64,000 bases of DNA from Rhodocyclales bacterium (GTDB taxonomy: Bacteria > Pseudomonadota > Gammaproteobacteria > Burkholderiales > Rhodocyclaceae). The position numbers and the translations under genes were made by a program. Shown in pieces: positions 8,784-17,149 of the stretch. How positions within the stretch are numbered: the stretch's first letter is position 1; each line of letters starts with the position of its first letter. The notes beneath the pieces were generated by a model. The model saw only the letters and a program-made list of their open reading frames with translations. It was not told the DNA's origin and searched no databases. The stretch covers positions 23,714 through 87,713 of the forward strand of contig JAQGMF010000051.1 of NCBI GenBank assembly GCA_028292505.1, read 5' to 3'.

Positions 8784-9392
8784 ATGGCGTTTTTCTTGAA
8801 GCTGGCGCGCGGCATCGACGCGCTCAACGAATGGGTGGCGCGCTGGGTGGCATGGTTGGTGTTGATCGTCACCTTGCTGAGTGCCGGCAATGCCATCGTG
8901 CGCAAGATTTTCAACGTCAGTTCCAATGGCCTGCTGGAAATCCAGTGGTACCTGTTTTCCGCCATCTTTTTGCTGTATGCGGGTTACACGCTGTTATGCA
9001 ATGCGCATGTCCGCATCGATGTGTTGACGAGCCGTCTCGGCCCGCGCACCACAGCGTGGATCGATATTTTCGGCACGCTGTTCTTCCTGTTCCCGGCGGC
9101 GGTAGCAATCACCTGGTTTTCATGGGGCGTTTTCGTCGAGGCCTGGCGCAGCGGTGAGGTCTCGGCCAACCAGGGCGGTTTGACTTTCTGGCCGGCGCGT
9201 CTGCTGGTGCCGGTCGGTTTTGCTTTATTGCTTCTGCAAGGGTTCTCCGAACTGATCAAGCGCATCGGCTATCTGCGCGGGCATCTCGCCGCGCCGATCA
9301 CACGCCATGAAGGGCCGAGCGAAGAAGAAGCGCTGGCAGAAGACATCCGCCGTGCGCGTAGCCTGGATGTGCAGGGAGGCGAGGGCCAATGA
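8784..9392 (+). CDS. dctQ: TRAP transporter small permease subunit (DctQ)
   Basis: Four-helix membrane subunit of a sodium-coupled tripartite transporter for organic anions. The 202-residue protein has hydrophobic segments near residues 20-40, 52-72, 90-112 and 135-155, with the family motif LEIQWYLFSAIFLL. The start at 8784 follows AAGAGGAGAA at ideal spacing. The stop overlaps the dctM start by 4 bases, so translation is coupled. The charged tail after residue 170 is longer than usual. No solute-binding DctP gene is nearby, so the substrate cannot be read from context. Confidence 0.9.
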   Translation: MAFFLKLARGIDALNEWVARWVAWLVLIVTLLSAGNAIVRKIFNVSSNGLLEIQWYLFSAIFLLYAGYTLLCNAHVRIDVLTSRLGPRTTAWIDIFGTLFFLFPAAVAITWFSWGVFVEAWRSGEVSANQGGLTFWPARLLVPVGFALLLLQGFSELIKRIGYLRGHLAAPITRHEGPSEEEALAEDIRRARSLDVQGGEGQ

Positions 9393-11086
9393 CCGCGTTC
9401 CTGATTCACAACATCGCGCCGCTGATGTTCGGTGCGATGGTGCTGCTGTTGCTGCTCGGCTATCCGGTCGCGTTTTCGCTGGCGGCGTGCGGCGTCATTT
9501 TCGGCATCGTCGGCATCGAACTCGATCTGCTGCCAGCGACGCTGTTCCAGGCCATGCCCGATCGCATCTGGGGCGTGATGAGCAATGACACCATGCTGGC
9601 CATTCCCTTTTTTACTTTCATGGGCTTGATTCTCGAGCGCAGCGGCATGGCCGAGGATCTGCTCGACACCATAGGCCAGTTGTTTGGCCCCGTCCGCGGC
9701 GGGCTGGCCTTCGCCGTGATCCTCGTCGGCGCTATGCTGGCGGCCACTACCGGTGTCGTCGCTGCTTCTGTCATTTCCATGGGTTTGATATCGCTGCCCA
9801 TCATGTTGCGTCATGGCTATGACAAACGACTGGCCAGCGGCGTCATTGCCGCTTCCGGCACGCTGGCGCAGATCATCCCGCCGTCGCTGGTGCTCATCGT
9901 CATGGCCGACCAGTTGGGGCGCTCGGTGGGCGATATGTACAAGGGTGCTTTCGTCCCAGGCCTGACCCTCACTGGCTTCTACATCGTATATGTCATTGGC
10001 GTAACGCTGATTCGACCGCGCTGGGCGCCTGCGTTGCCGGTCGAGGCACGCACGCTACGCGAAGACAATGGCAAGGCCGGCCTGGGCTCCTTGTTCGTCC
10101 TGGTTGTGCTCGCTGTGCTGGCAGCGGTGGCATTCATGCACACCAGCGTGCCTGCGCGGATCATGTCCGCCATGCGTCGCGATGTGGTGGAGCAGGTGGC
10201 GAGCGACGAGGCAATCGTCATTGCCATGAGCGTGTGGGCGCTGTTCGCCTATGTTTGCGCACGCGCCAATCGCACATTCAAGCTCGGTTTGCTGTCGCGT
10301 ATGGCCGAGCGCTTCACCTTTGTATTGATCCCACCGCTGGCATTGATTTTTCTCGTACTCGGTACGATTTTCCTTGGAGTGGCGACGCCCACCGAAGGCG
10401 GCGCCATGGGCGCGACCGGCGCACTGGTGATGGCTTTGGCGCGCAAGCGCCTGTCATTGGCGCAATTGCGTCAGGCCATGGAATCGACCGCGCGCCTGAC
10501 GACCTTCGTGGTTTTCATTCTCATCGGCTCACGTGTCTTCAGTCTGACTTTCTATGGTGTGAATGGACACCTGTGGGTTGAGCACCTGCTCGTTAACATG
10601 CCCGGCGGCCAGCTCGGTTTCCTGATCTTCACAAATGTGCTGATCTTCGTGCTGGCGTTCTTCCTCGATTTCTTCGAGCTGTCGTTCATCGTTGTGCCCT
10701 TGCTCGCGCCGGTAGCTGACAAGTTAGGCATCGACCTGGTGTGGTTCGGTGTCTTGCTGGGCATCAATATGCAGACATCATTCATGCATCCGCCTTTCGG
10801 TTTCGCCCTGTTCTACCTGCGTTCGGTTGCGCCGAAGAGCATCAGGACGACCGACATCTACTGGGGCGCCGTGCCCTTCGTATTGATCCAGATCATCATG
10901 GTGTGCCTCGTGATTGCCTTCCCGCAACTGGTGAACGTCGGGCTGGATAAATCGCAGACGGTGGATATCGACAAGGTGCGGATCGATGTCCCACAAACTG
11001 AAGTACCGAAGCAGCCGGAGGGCAGTGCACCCGCCGCTGATACGACGAATGACGACATCATGCGTCAGTTTGGTGGGGCGAAGTAG
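9389..11086 (+). CDS. dctM: TRAP transporter large permease subunit (DctM), long form
   Basis: Membrane subunit that carries out sodium-driven uptake, with more than ten hydrophobic segments along 565 residues. Family motifs include PFFTFMGLILERSGMAEDLL, GVVAASVISMG, IIPPSLVLIVMADQ and a late HPPFGFALFYLRSV. Standard DctM is about 430 residues; here an extra stretch (about 210-305: a charged loop, one hydrophobic segment, another loop) splits the two halves, and a polar tail of ~50 residues follows the last helix. Long forms of this type are known in beta-proteobacteria. Overlaps dctQ by 4 bases. Confidence 0.9.
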   Translation: MTAFLIHNIAPLMFGAMVLLLLLGYPVAFSLAACGVIFGIVGIELDLLPATLFQAMPDRIWGVMSNDTMLAIPFFTFMGLILERSGMAEDLLDTIGQLFGPVRGGLAFAVILVGAMLAATTGVVAASVISMGLISLPIMLRHGYDKRLASGVIAASGTLAQIIPPSLVLIVMADQLGRSVGDMYKGAFVPGLTLTGFYIVYVIGVTLIRPRWAPALPVEARTLREDNGKAGLGSLFVLVVLAVLAAVAFMHTSVPARIMSAMRRDVVEQVASDEAIVIAMSVWALFAYVCARANRTFKLGLLSRMAERFTFVLIPPLALIFLVLGTIFLGVATPTEGGAMGATGALVMALARKRLSLAQLRQAMESTARLTTFVVFILIGSRVFSLTFYGVNGHLWVEHLLVNMPGGQLGFLIFTNVLIFVLAFFLDFFELSFIVVPLLAPVADKLGIDLVWFGVLLGINMQTSFMHPPFGFALFYLRSVAPKSIRTTDIYWGAVPFVLIQIIMVCLVIAFPQLVNVGLDKSQTVDIDKVRIDVPQTEVPKQPEGSAPAADTTNDDIMRQFGGAK

Positions 11087-11130
11087 GGAGGGAGACCTTT
11101 GGCGATTCCCGTAGCTGTAGTGTTGGGCGG

Positions 11131-11430
11131 TCAGATCTGGGCCGCTTCAGCATGAAGCTTCAAACCCAGCGCATCGATCACTTTCAGAATAGTGTCGAAG
11201 CTTGGAGCGCGATCACCAGAGAGTGCTTTGTAAAGACTCTCCCGTGATAGGCCTGCATCACGCGCGACCTGCGTCATGCCTTTAGCGCGAGCGATGTCCC
11301 CCAATGCTTTTGCAATGAATGCTGCATCACCATTTGCTTCTTCCAGACAAGCTTCCAGATAGGCCGCCATTTCTTCTGGCGTGCGCAAATGCTCGGCAAT
11401 ATCGTAGCGGGTAGTCGTGGTTTTTTTCAT
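11131..11430 (-). CDS. Antitoxin of a HigBA-like addiction module (Xre-type)
   Basis: A 99-residue DNA-binding antitoxin. The N-terminus carries TRYDIAEHLRTPEEMAAYLEACLEEANGD, characteristic of the putative addiction-module antidote family, followed by a helix-turn-helix (about 52-90: GMTQVARDAGLSRESLYKALSGDRAPSFDTILKVIDALG). It would neutralise the toxin encoded 9 bases upstream and repress the shared promoter through the palindrome at 11738-11755. Base composition of the module looks less GC-rich than its neighbours, as expected for a transferred module. Confidence 0.87.
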   Translation of the reverse strand: MKKTTTTRYDIAEHLRTPEEMAAYLEACLEEANGDAAFIAKALGDIARAKGMTQVARDAGLSRESLYKALSGDRAPSFDTILKVIDALGLKLHAEAAQI

Positions 11431-11439
11431 CGTGTGCTC

Positions 11440-11730
11440 CTACAGATTGCGTGCAAGACGCAAGGCGACCCGAATGTCAGCAGACTGAGTGGTTTTGTCG
11501 CCACCGGCCAGCAAGATCACAACTTCGCGCCCACGTTTCGTAAAGTACACTCGATAGCCGGGGCCGTAATCGATGCGCAGTTCAGAAACGCCTTCGCCAA
11601 CGGGCTTGACGTCGCCCGGATTGCCAGCCGCGAGGCGCTCAATCCGGACCAGGACACGCGCACGTGCTTGAAGATCACGAAGGCTATCAATCCACTGGGC
11701 ATAGATCTCAGTTTTGCGGATTTCGAGCAT
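11440..11730 (-). CDS. RelE/HigB-like toxin of an addiction module
   Basis: A 96-residue protein of the RelE-superfamily killer group, expected to be an mRNA-cleaving ribosome-dependent toxin. Diagnostic pieces are YAQWIDSLRDLQARARVLVRIERL, GVSELRIDYGPGYRVYF and VILLAGGDKTTQSADI near the C-terminus. The toxin is the first gene of the pair, with the antitoxin second, the order typical of HigBA modules. The ATG at 11730 lies directly beside a palindromic operator candidate. Confidence 0.87.
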   Translation of the reverse strand: MLEIRKTEIYAQWIDSLRDLQARARVLVRIERLAAGNPGDVKPVGEGVSELRIDYGPGYRVYFTKRGREVVILLAGGDKTTQSADIRVALRLARNL

Positions 11731-11737
11731 AACTTAC

Positions 11738-11755
11738 TGTAGCCGTGGGGCTACA
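11738..11755. promoter_or_regulatory. Palindromic operator candidate of the toxin-antitoxin module
   Basis: TGTAGCC-GTGG-GGCTACA is a perfect 7-bp inverted repeat starting 8 bases upstream of the toxin ATG. Its position is where an antitoxin or toxin-antitoxin complex normally binds to autoregulate. Confidence 0.6.
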
Positions 11756-11884
11756 TGTTGTCAACGCCGCGATTGCTTCGGAAGAGACATCTGACGCTCG
11801 CACCAAGGGATGACGACCCGTCTGCCGGATTGATGTCTCCTTGAAAAACCAGTTAGGCCATAAATGACCGTTAGGCAGGGGACA

Positions 11885-12253
11885 TCATGATTGGTTTTGA
11901 AGTTCAGAGGCAAAGCGCAAGCGATTGCCGTCAGGATCGGTCAGCAGAAACTCACGTGTGCCCCAGGGCATATTTGCCAAGGGATTGGTGGGGATGACAC
12001 CTTTCCGCTCAAACTCCGATAAGCAGTGTGCAGCGTCAGGAACGATAAAGTACGCCGCACCCCCCACCTGACAGTCTCCCGTGTGCTCTGTCAGGAAGAT
12101 CGTTTGACCTTGCCGCGTGAGTTGAACAAAGAGGGGGAAACCAGGCCCGAATCGATGCTCCCAGTCGATCTCGAAACCGAGGTGCTCGACATAGAAGCTG
12201 AGGCTTTGTTCTGCATTGGTGATACGTAGTTGCGGAATGACCGTTTGAGGCAC
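11885..12253 (-). CDS. Glyoxalase/bleomycin-resistance superfamily protein
   Basis: A 122-residue protein with one vicinal-oxygen-chelate fold: PQLRITNAEQSLSFYVEHLGFEIDW at the start and REFLLTDPDGNRLRFASE at the end, the usual closing strand. Members are glyoxalase-like enzymes or antibiotic-sequestering proteins (Ble type); nothing here decides between them. The start is read as GTG at 12253, with AGGGA 8 bases upstream. It is a single gene between the toxin-antitoxin module and the fumarase gene. Confidence 0.8.
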   Translation of the reverse strand: MPQTVIPQLRITNAEQSLSFYVEHLGFEIDWEHRFGPGFPLFVQLTRQGQTIFLTEHTGDCQVGGAAYFIVPDAAHCLSEFERKGVIPTNPLANMPWGTREFLLTDPDGNRLRFASELQNQS

Positions 12254-12323
12254 TGTTTATGTCCCTTGTGGCCTAAGGTAGGGTGGGGCAGAGGGATGAC
12301 ATTGTTCTACAGCGGCGACGTAC

Positions 12324-13841
12324 TCAGACCACTGCCACCGGAATCTTGCCGATTCTTGCCTGCCATTCCTTCGGCCCGGTCTTGTGGACCGAACTACCAA
12401 GCGAATCGACCGCTACCGTTACCGGCATGTCCTGCACTTCGAACTCGTAGATGGCTTCCATACCCAGGTCGGCGAAGCCGACCACGCGCGCTGCCTTGAT
12501 GGCCTTGGAGACGAGATAGGCGGCGCCGCCGACGGCCATCAAGTACACGGATTTATGCTTCTTGATGGCGTCGATGGCGATGTCGCCACGTTCCGACTTG
12601 CCGATCATGCCGAGCAGGCCGGTTTGCGCCAGGACCTGTTCAGTGAACTTGTCCATGCGTGTTGCCGTCGTCGGGCCTGCCGGGCCGACTACTTCGTCGC
12701 GCACCGGGTCGACGGGGCCGACGTAGTAGATGAAACGATTGCGGAAATCGACGGGCAAGGGCTCGCCCTTGTCGAGCATCTCGGTCATGCGCTTGTGCGC
12801 AGCATCGCGGCCGGTGAGCATCTTGCCGTTGAGCAAGAGGACTTCGCCAGGTTTCCAAGTATTAACTTCTTCGCGCGTGACGGTGTCGAGATTGACGCGA
12901 CGACCCTTCGAGGTGTCGTAGGTGAGCTTGGGCCAGTCTTCGAGCGAAGGCGGATCGAGATAGACGGGGCCGCTACCATCGAGCACGAAGTGCGCGTGAC
13001 GTGTTGCGGCACAGTTCGGAATCATCGCGACGGGCAGATTGGCGGCGTGCGTCGGGTAGTCCAGCACTTTCACGTCGAGCACCGTGGTCAGGCCGCCAAG
13101 GCCTTGCGCACCTATGCCAAGTGCATTGACCTTTTCGTAGAGTTCGAGGCGCAATTCTTCGGCACGCGTCTTCGGGCCGCGCTCGATCAGGTCAAGGATG
13201 TCGATGGGCTCCATCAGCGCTTCTTTGGCCAGCAGCATGGCTTTCTCCGCCGTACCGCCGATGCCGATGCCGAGCATGCCCGGCGGGCACCAGCCTGCGC
13301 CCATGGTGGGCACCGTCTTGAGTACCCAATCGACGATGGAGTCGGAGGGATTTAGCATGACGAATTTGGATTTGGCTTCCGAGCCGCCACCTTTGGCAGC
13401 GACGATCACATCGAGCTTGTCGCCCGGTACGACGCTGACATTGACCACGGCCGGTGTGTTGTCCTTGGTGTTGGTGCGTTTGCCGGCAGGGTCGGCCAGC
13501 ACCGAGGCGCGCAGCTTGTTGTCGGGGAAGTTGTAGGCTCGGCGCACGCCTTCGTTGACGGCGTCTTCGATGCTGCCGGTGAAGCCTTCCCAGCGCACGT
13601 CCATACCGATCTTGAGGAAGACGGTGACTATGCCAGTGTCCTGACACATTGGGCGATGACCTTCGGCGCTCATGCGCGAGTTGATCAGGATCTGCGCCAT
13701 CGCATCCTTCGCCGCAGGGCTCTCTTCACGCTCGTAGGCGCGCGCCAGGTTGGTGATGTAGTCGACGGGATGGTAATAGCTGATGTATTGCAGCGCGCCA
13801 GCAACGCTTTCGATGAGATCGTCTCGTTTGATGGTGGTCAT
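12324..13841 (-). CDS. fumA: Class I fumarate hydratase (4Fe-4S)
   Basis: Interconverts fumarate and malate in the citric acid cycle using an oxygen-labile 4Fe-4S cluster. The 505-residue protein is of the single-chain class I type: an N-terminal domain with cluster cysteines in MCQDTG (C66), GWCPPGMLG (C185) and PNCAATRH (C277), and a C-terminal swivelling domain (GKMLTGRDAAHKRM, VGPAGPTTATRMDKF). The start is taken at ATG 13841; an in-frame GTG at 13853 would add four residues, and neither has a clear ribosome binding site. Confidence 0.95.
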   Translation of the reverse strand: MTTIKRDDLIESVAGALQYISYYHPVDYITNLARAYEREESPAAKDAMAQILINSRMSAEGHRPMCQDTGIVTVFLKIGMDVRWEGFTGSIEDAVNEGVRRAYNFPDNKLRASVLADPAGKRTNTKDNTPAVVNVSVVPGDKLDVIVAAKGGGSEAKSKFVMLNPSDSIVDWVLKTVPTMGAGWCPPGMLGIGIGGTAEKAMLLAKEALMEPIDILDLIERGPKTRAEELRLELYEKVNALGIGAQGLGGLTTVLDVKVLDYPTHAANLPVAMIPNCAATRHAHFVLDGSGPVYLDPPSLEDWPKLTYDTSKGRRVNLDTVTREEVNTWKPGEVLLLNGKMLTGRDAAHKRMTEMLDKGEPLPVDFRNRFIYYVGPVDPVRDEVVGPAGPTTATRMDKFTEQVLAQTGLLGMIGKSERGDIAIDAIKKHKSVYLMAVGGAAYLVSKAIKAARVVGFADLGMEAIYEFEVQDMPVTVAVDSLGSSVHKTGPKEWQARIGKIPVAVV

Positions 13842-13914
13842 AGCGGTGTTCACGACGAAGGCTTAGGAAGGTCTACGAGGCACAGTATACCGCTCGGCCG
13901 CTGCGACCGAAAAT

Positions 13915-13939
13915 GAAAAACCCCGCCGGAGCGGGGTTT
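13915..13939 (-). terminator. Rho-independent terminator of ndh
   Basis: AAACCCCGC-CGGA-GCGGGGTTT: a GC-rich stem with tetraloop. Read on the minus strand it is followed by a run of five T, so it best serves ndh, whose stop lies about 155 bases upstream. It is also well placed to insulate the fumarase gene. Confidence 0.75.
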
Positions 13940-14094
13940 GAAGCTTGCGCTTGCGCACAAGCAGTCTGCGCTTTCTTACTTTTGCGCTTGCACAGTTCTG
14001 TGCGAGAAGCCAGTGACGACACGGCCTGTGAAGCGATTAAAGCATGGCCCAGGATTTTCTCCTGTGCGGTATTTGGCAGGTGGCAAACGATTCC

Positions 14095-15378
14095 TCAGAG
14101 CTTCGGCCCCGTTGGCGATGTGCCAGTAATCAGGCGTGCGCCGCGCTTGTAGGTGAGAAAGGACCATAGCCAGTTGAAAGCCACCGCCACGCGATTGCGG
14201 AAATCGATCAGGAAGAAGATGTGGGCGATACCCCACAGCCACCATGCCAGCGGGCCGCGCAGCTTGATCCAGCCAAAGTCGACGACTGCGGCGCGGCGGC
14301 CGATCGTCGCCAGATTGCCGTAGTTCTTGTAGATGAACGGGCCTGGGGCGGCTTGTCCTTGCAGTCTGGCGATGATTACGCGAGCGGCATATTTTCCAGC
14401 CTGCTTCGCTGCCGGTCCGACGCCGGGCACGACGATGCCCTTAGCGTCTGTCAGCGCCGCCGTATCGCCAATGACAAATACATTGTCATGACCGGGAACG
14501 CTGTAGTCGGGAGCAACTTTCACGCGGCCAGCGCGATCCGCTTCGACGTCCAACCACTGCGCCGCGGGCGAAGCCTGGACACCGGCGGCCCAGATGATCG
14601 TGCCTGCGCCGACACGCTGATCGCCAATCGTCACACCGGCGGCATCGCAATCATTGACGCGCGCATTCACGCGCACTTCCACGCCCAATCTGTGCAAGGC
14701 TGCAATCGCTGCGGCGGACAAATCCTCGGGGAAAGTCGCGAGCAGGCGCGGGCCGGCTTCGACCAGCAGTATCTTGGTTTTGCGCGGATCGATACGGCGA
14801 AAGTCCTTTGCCAAGGCGGCGCGCGCCAGCTCGGCGATGGAACCTGCCATTTCGACGCCGGTGGGGCCGCCGCCGATGATGACAATCGTCAGCATGCGAT
14901 CGCGTTCAGCGGCTTCAGTCGTCATCTCCGCCCGTTCGAACGCCATCAGCAGACGATGGCGAATCGCGGTGGCATCTTCGATGGTCTTCAGGCCAGGGGC
15001 GAATGCCTCCCAATCGTCATGCCCGAAATAGGCATGACGTGCTCCGGTGGCGAGGATGAGATAATCGTATGAAATGTCGATGGCATGTTCGCCGTTGTCG
15101 ATTGCTACAGTCCGGGCAGCGCAATCGATTGCAGTGACTTTCCCCAGGACCACCGTCAGATTTTTCTGTTCGGATAGAACGCTACGTATCGGCGCGGCGA
15201 TGTCGGCGGGTGACAGGCTGGCCGTTGCAACCTGGTAGAGCAAGGGCTGGAACAAATGATGGTTGCGCTGATCGATCAGCACGATGTCGACGGCCGCTCC
15301 CGCCAGGGTCTTGGCTGAGGACAGGCCACCGAAACCGGCGCCGATGATGACTACTTTAGGAAGAATGTGCGCGCTCAT
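14095..15378 (-). CDS. ndh: Type II NADH dehydrogenase (NDH-2)
   Basis: Single-chain, non-proton-pumping NADH:quinone oxidoreductase on the inner face of the membrane. The 427-residue protein has the FAD loop VVIIGAGFGGLSSAKTL (about 9-25), the NADH loop IVIIGGGPTGVEMAGSIAELAR, the FAD-binding VFVIGDTAAL and a C-terminal amphipathic/hydrophobic region (RGPLAWWLWGIAHIFFLIDF) for membrane association. The start MSAHILPK at 15378 is preferred to an upstream codon that would add 34 basic residues unlike the family. A possible FNR-type box lies 160 bases upstream. Confidence 0.94.
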   Translation of the reverse strand: MSAHILPKVVIIGAGFGGLSSAKTLAGAAVDIVLIDQRNHHLFQPLLYQVATASLSPADIAAPIRSVLSEQKNLTVVLGKVTAIDCAARTVAIDNGEHAIDISYDYLILATGARHAYFGHDDWEAFAPGLKTIEDATAIRHRLLMAFERAEMTTEAAERDRMLTIVIIGGGPTGVEMAGSIAELARAALAKDFRRIDPRKTKILLVEAGPRLLATFPEDLSAAAIAALHRLGVEVRVNARVNDCDAAGVTIGDQRVGAGTIIWAAGVQASPAAQWLDVEADRAGRVKVAPDYSVPGHDNVFVIGDTAALTDAKGIVVPGVGPAAKQAGKYAARVIIARLQGQAAPGPFIYKNYGNLATIGRRAAVVDFGWIKLRGPLAWWLWGIAHIFFLIDFRNRVAVAFNWLWSFLTYKRGARLITGTSPTGPKL

Positions 15379-15537
15379 TTTGCAACTCGTCTTTCGCTTT
15401 ATCTTGATTCTTGACAGCACCGAATTCGGGCAGTGCGTGCGAATGGCGCTGCCTCGAAGTGCACATGCAACCCAGCGCAACCGACGCCGCTAGTGAACCA
15501 AGCGGGCCGGAGCGATATGTGACAAATATGTTGTAAA

Positions 15538-15551
15538 TTGGTTGCAATCAA
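15538..15551. promoter_or_regulatory. FNR/ANR-like box upstream of ndh
   Basis: TTGGT-TGCA-ATCAA differs at one position from the FNR/ANR consensus TTGAT-N4-ATCAA. It lies 160 bases upstream of ndh, a gene known to be FNR-repressed in enterobacteria. The distance is large and no -10 was assigned, so this is only suggestive. Confidence 0.35.
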
Positions 15552-15655
15552 ATGACATATGCAGTCTTGCGTCAATCGCGCCGCTACCAGTGCTTTAATC
15601 ATTTTTCAATGTCTTGAAAGTTTCGCAAAAGATTGGTGGCAAGTCATGCTACAAT

Positions 15656-15845
15656 TTTTTATTGTCATGTCTGAAGATTTCGGTAGCGAAATTTCGTGCG
15701 TGCAAAAAATGCTTTCTGCATTTACGTTTGCGCACGAATTTTGCGCCTGCATGGGGTGCTGATGCAGCGTCGCGCACGTCGTTAGGTCGATTGCCGGTTG
15801 ACAACAAAAAAGCTCGCAATTTTGCGAGCTTTTTTGTTGACCGTG
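15656..15845 (+). ncRNA. Candidate structured small RNA
   Basis: Four hairpins follow one another: ATTTCG-GTAG-CGAAAT (15677-15692); TTCGTGCG/CGCACGAA (15693-15700 with 15731-15738) enclosing a nested AAATGC/GCATTT (15707-15723); CTGCAT/ATGCAG (15747-15767); and an 18-bp perfect stem with a T run (15802-15839) acting as terminator. An extended -10 sequence TGCTACAAT (15647-15655) lies just before the first hairpin, although no good -35 is seen. No open frame explains the conservation of these arms. The plus strand is favoured by the promoter-like element; the same terminator would also serve msrA on the other strand. It does not look like 6S RNA, which is one long hairpin. No family was recognised. 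Confidence 0.5.
15802..15839. terminator. Perfect bidirectional terminator
   Basis: CAACAAAAAAGCTCGCAA pairs over 18 bases with its exact complement across a TT centre. The A6/T6 flanks give a T run in both directions. It lies 17 bases beyond the msrA stop on the minus strand and at the end of the candidate RNA on the plus strand. Confidence 0.85.
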
Positions 15846-15856
15846 ACCGTGAAATC

Positions 15857-16558
15857 CTAGGGCTTGATCGAATCGCGATAGACCGTCGGGAATAGGGTCT
15901 TGAGATCGTCCACCTTGGGCAGATCGTTGTAAGCGATGTAAGGGTGGTCGGGATGCAGTGTGGCGAAATCCTGATGATAGGCCTCGGCATCGTAGAACGC
16001 TTTCAGCGGCACCAGTTGCGTCACGATGGGTTTGCTGAAGCTCTTCGCTGCCTTGAGCTGATCGAAGTAGGCTTGCGCAACGGCGTGCTGATCCGCGCTC
16101 GTGTAGAAAATTGCGGAGCGATATTGCGTGCCGCTGTCCGGCCCCTGGCGATTGAGTTCGGTCGGGTTGTGCGCCACCGACATGAAAATCTTCAGCAATT
16201 GGCCGAAGGAAATTTTCGAGGCGTCGTAAGTGACCTTGACCGACTCGGCATGGCCGGTATCGCCGCCGCTCACATCTTCATAATGGGCCTTGTTCGCGGG
16301 GCCACCGGAGTAGCCGGAGATCGCTGTCATCACGCCCTTGCTGTGTTGGAAAACGGCTTGCACGCCCCAGAAGCAGCCGCCCGCAAAGATTACGGTCTGC
16401 AGACCCTTGGCAGGTGTATCGAGAACTGGGTCGGGCAACTGGACAGCCTGCTCGCGCGCACCAACGTCGCAAGCGGTCAGCGCGGTCAGCGACGCGAAAA
16501 CCAGCGGCAAGGCTCTGACTTGCAGGAAGCCGCGCAGGGATGGAAAGTTCATGCTCAT
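15857..16558 (-). CDS. msrA: Exported peptide-methionine (S)-S-oxide reductase MsrA
   Basis: Repairs the S epimer of oxidised methionine in proteins. The 233-residue protein has the catalytic GGCFWG (C62), TGHAESVKVTYD and HYEDVSGG of the family. Unlike cytosolic MsrA it begins with a hydrophobic segment (about 15-29) ending in LTALTAC, a plausible lipoprotein or secretion signal, so it probably works in the periplasm. AAAGG precedes the first ATG. It is 15 bases downstream of an equally exported msrB, giving a matched pair for periplasmic methionine repair. Confidence 0.94.
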   Translation of the reverse strand: MSMNFPSLRGFLQVRALPLVFASLTALTACDVGAREQAVQLPDPVLDTPAKGLQTVIFAGGCFWGVQAVFQHSKGVMTAISGYSGGPANKAHYEDVSGGDTGHAESVKVTYDASKISFGQLLKIFMSVAHNPTELNRQGPDSGTQYRSAIFYTSADQHAVAQAYFDQLKAAKSFSKPIVTQLVPLKAFYDAEAYHQDFATLHPDHPYIAYNDLPKVDDLKTLFPTVYRDSIKP

Positions 16559-16573
16559 GCCTTTCAGTGAAGT

Positions 16574-17149
16574 TCAAGCCAGTTTGACAAAACGCATCGA
16601 AGCGGAATTCATGCAGTAACGTAGGCCAGTGGGCTTCGGTCCGTCGTCGAAGACATGACCGAGATGCGCATCGCAGCGCTTGCAGGCGACTGCAGTGCGC
16701 AACATGCCGAATGTGTGATCGGTGATCTCGGTAACATTCTCTTTTGCAATCGGTTGCCAGAAACTCGGCCAGCCCGTACCGGATTCGAATTTTGTCGTCG
16801 AGCTGAACAGCGCAGTGTCGCAACAGATGCAGCGATACAGACCGGCTTCATGGTTGTTCCAGGTTGCGCCGGTAAAGGGGGTTTCGGTATCTTCCTTGCG
16901 TGTCACGGAAAATGAAAGGGGCGACAACTGTTTGCGCCACTCAGCTTCCGTCTTGACCACCTTGGCAAGCTTGACCGCCGGTTGCGCCACGCCGGCATCT
17001 GTTATTGGCACGATCGTCACTTCGGCTGCTGCCTTGCTGGCTTCCGCACCCGTCGCCGCGCGCGCCGCCCAGCAGGCCGCCAGCGATGCGCCCGAGATGA
17101 GCAACGCGCGGCGGCGCTGCGTGGAACTTGAAATCTTTACGTCTGACAT
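16574..17149 (-). CDS. msrB: Exported peptide-methionine (R)-S-oxide reductase MsrB
   Basis: Repairs the R epimer of methionine sulfoxide. The 191-residue protein has two zinc pairs (C107/C110 and C156/C159 in ACKRCDAHLGHVF), GTGWPSFW and the catalytic cysteine in RYCMNS (C179). The N-terminus QRRRALLISGASLAACWAA has consecutive arginines before a hydrophobic segment, suggesting Tat or Sec export. It is cotranscribed with msrA. The divergent AraC gene starts on the other side of a ~190-bp gap. Confidence 0.94.
   Translation of the reverse strand: MSDVKISSSTQRRRALLISGASLAACWAARAATGAEASKAAAEVTIVPITDAGVAQPAVKLAKVVKTEAEWRKQLSPLSFSVTRKEDTETPFTGATWNNHEAGLYRCICCDTALFSSTTKFESGTGWPSFWQPIAKENVTEITDHTFGMLRTAVACKRCDAHLGHVFDDGPKPTGLRYCMNSASMRFVKLA

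Larger units (their letters stand above)
15379..15856. other. Gene-free region between ndh and msrA
   Basis: No credible protein gene is visible in these 478 bases. The part next to ndh would carry its promoter and the FNR-like box at 15538-15551. The AT-richer part from about 15,650 holds four consecutive hairpins that end in a strong bidirectional terminator, annotated separately as a candidate small RNA. Confidence 0.6.
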
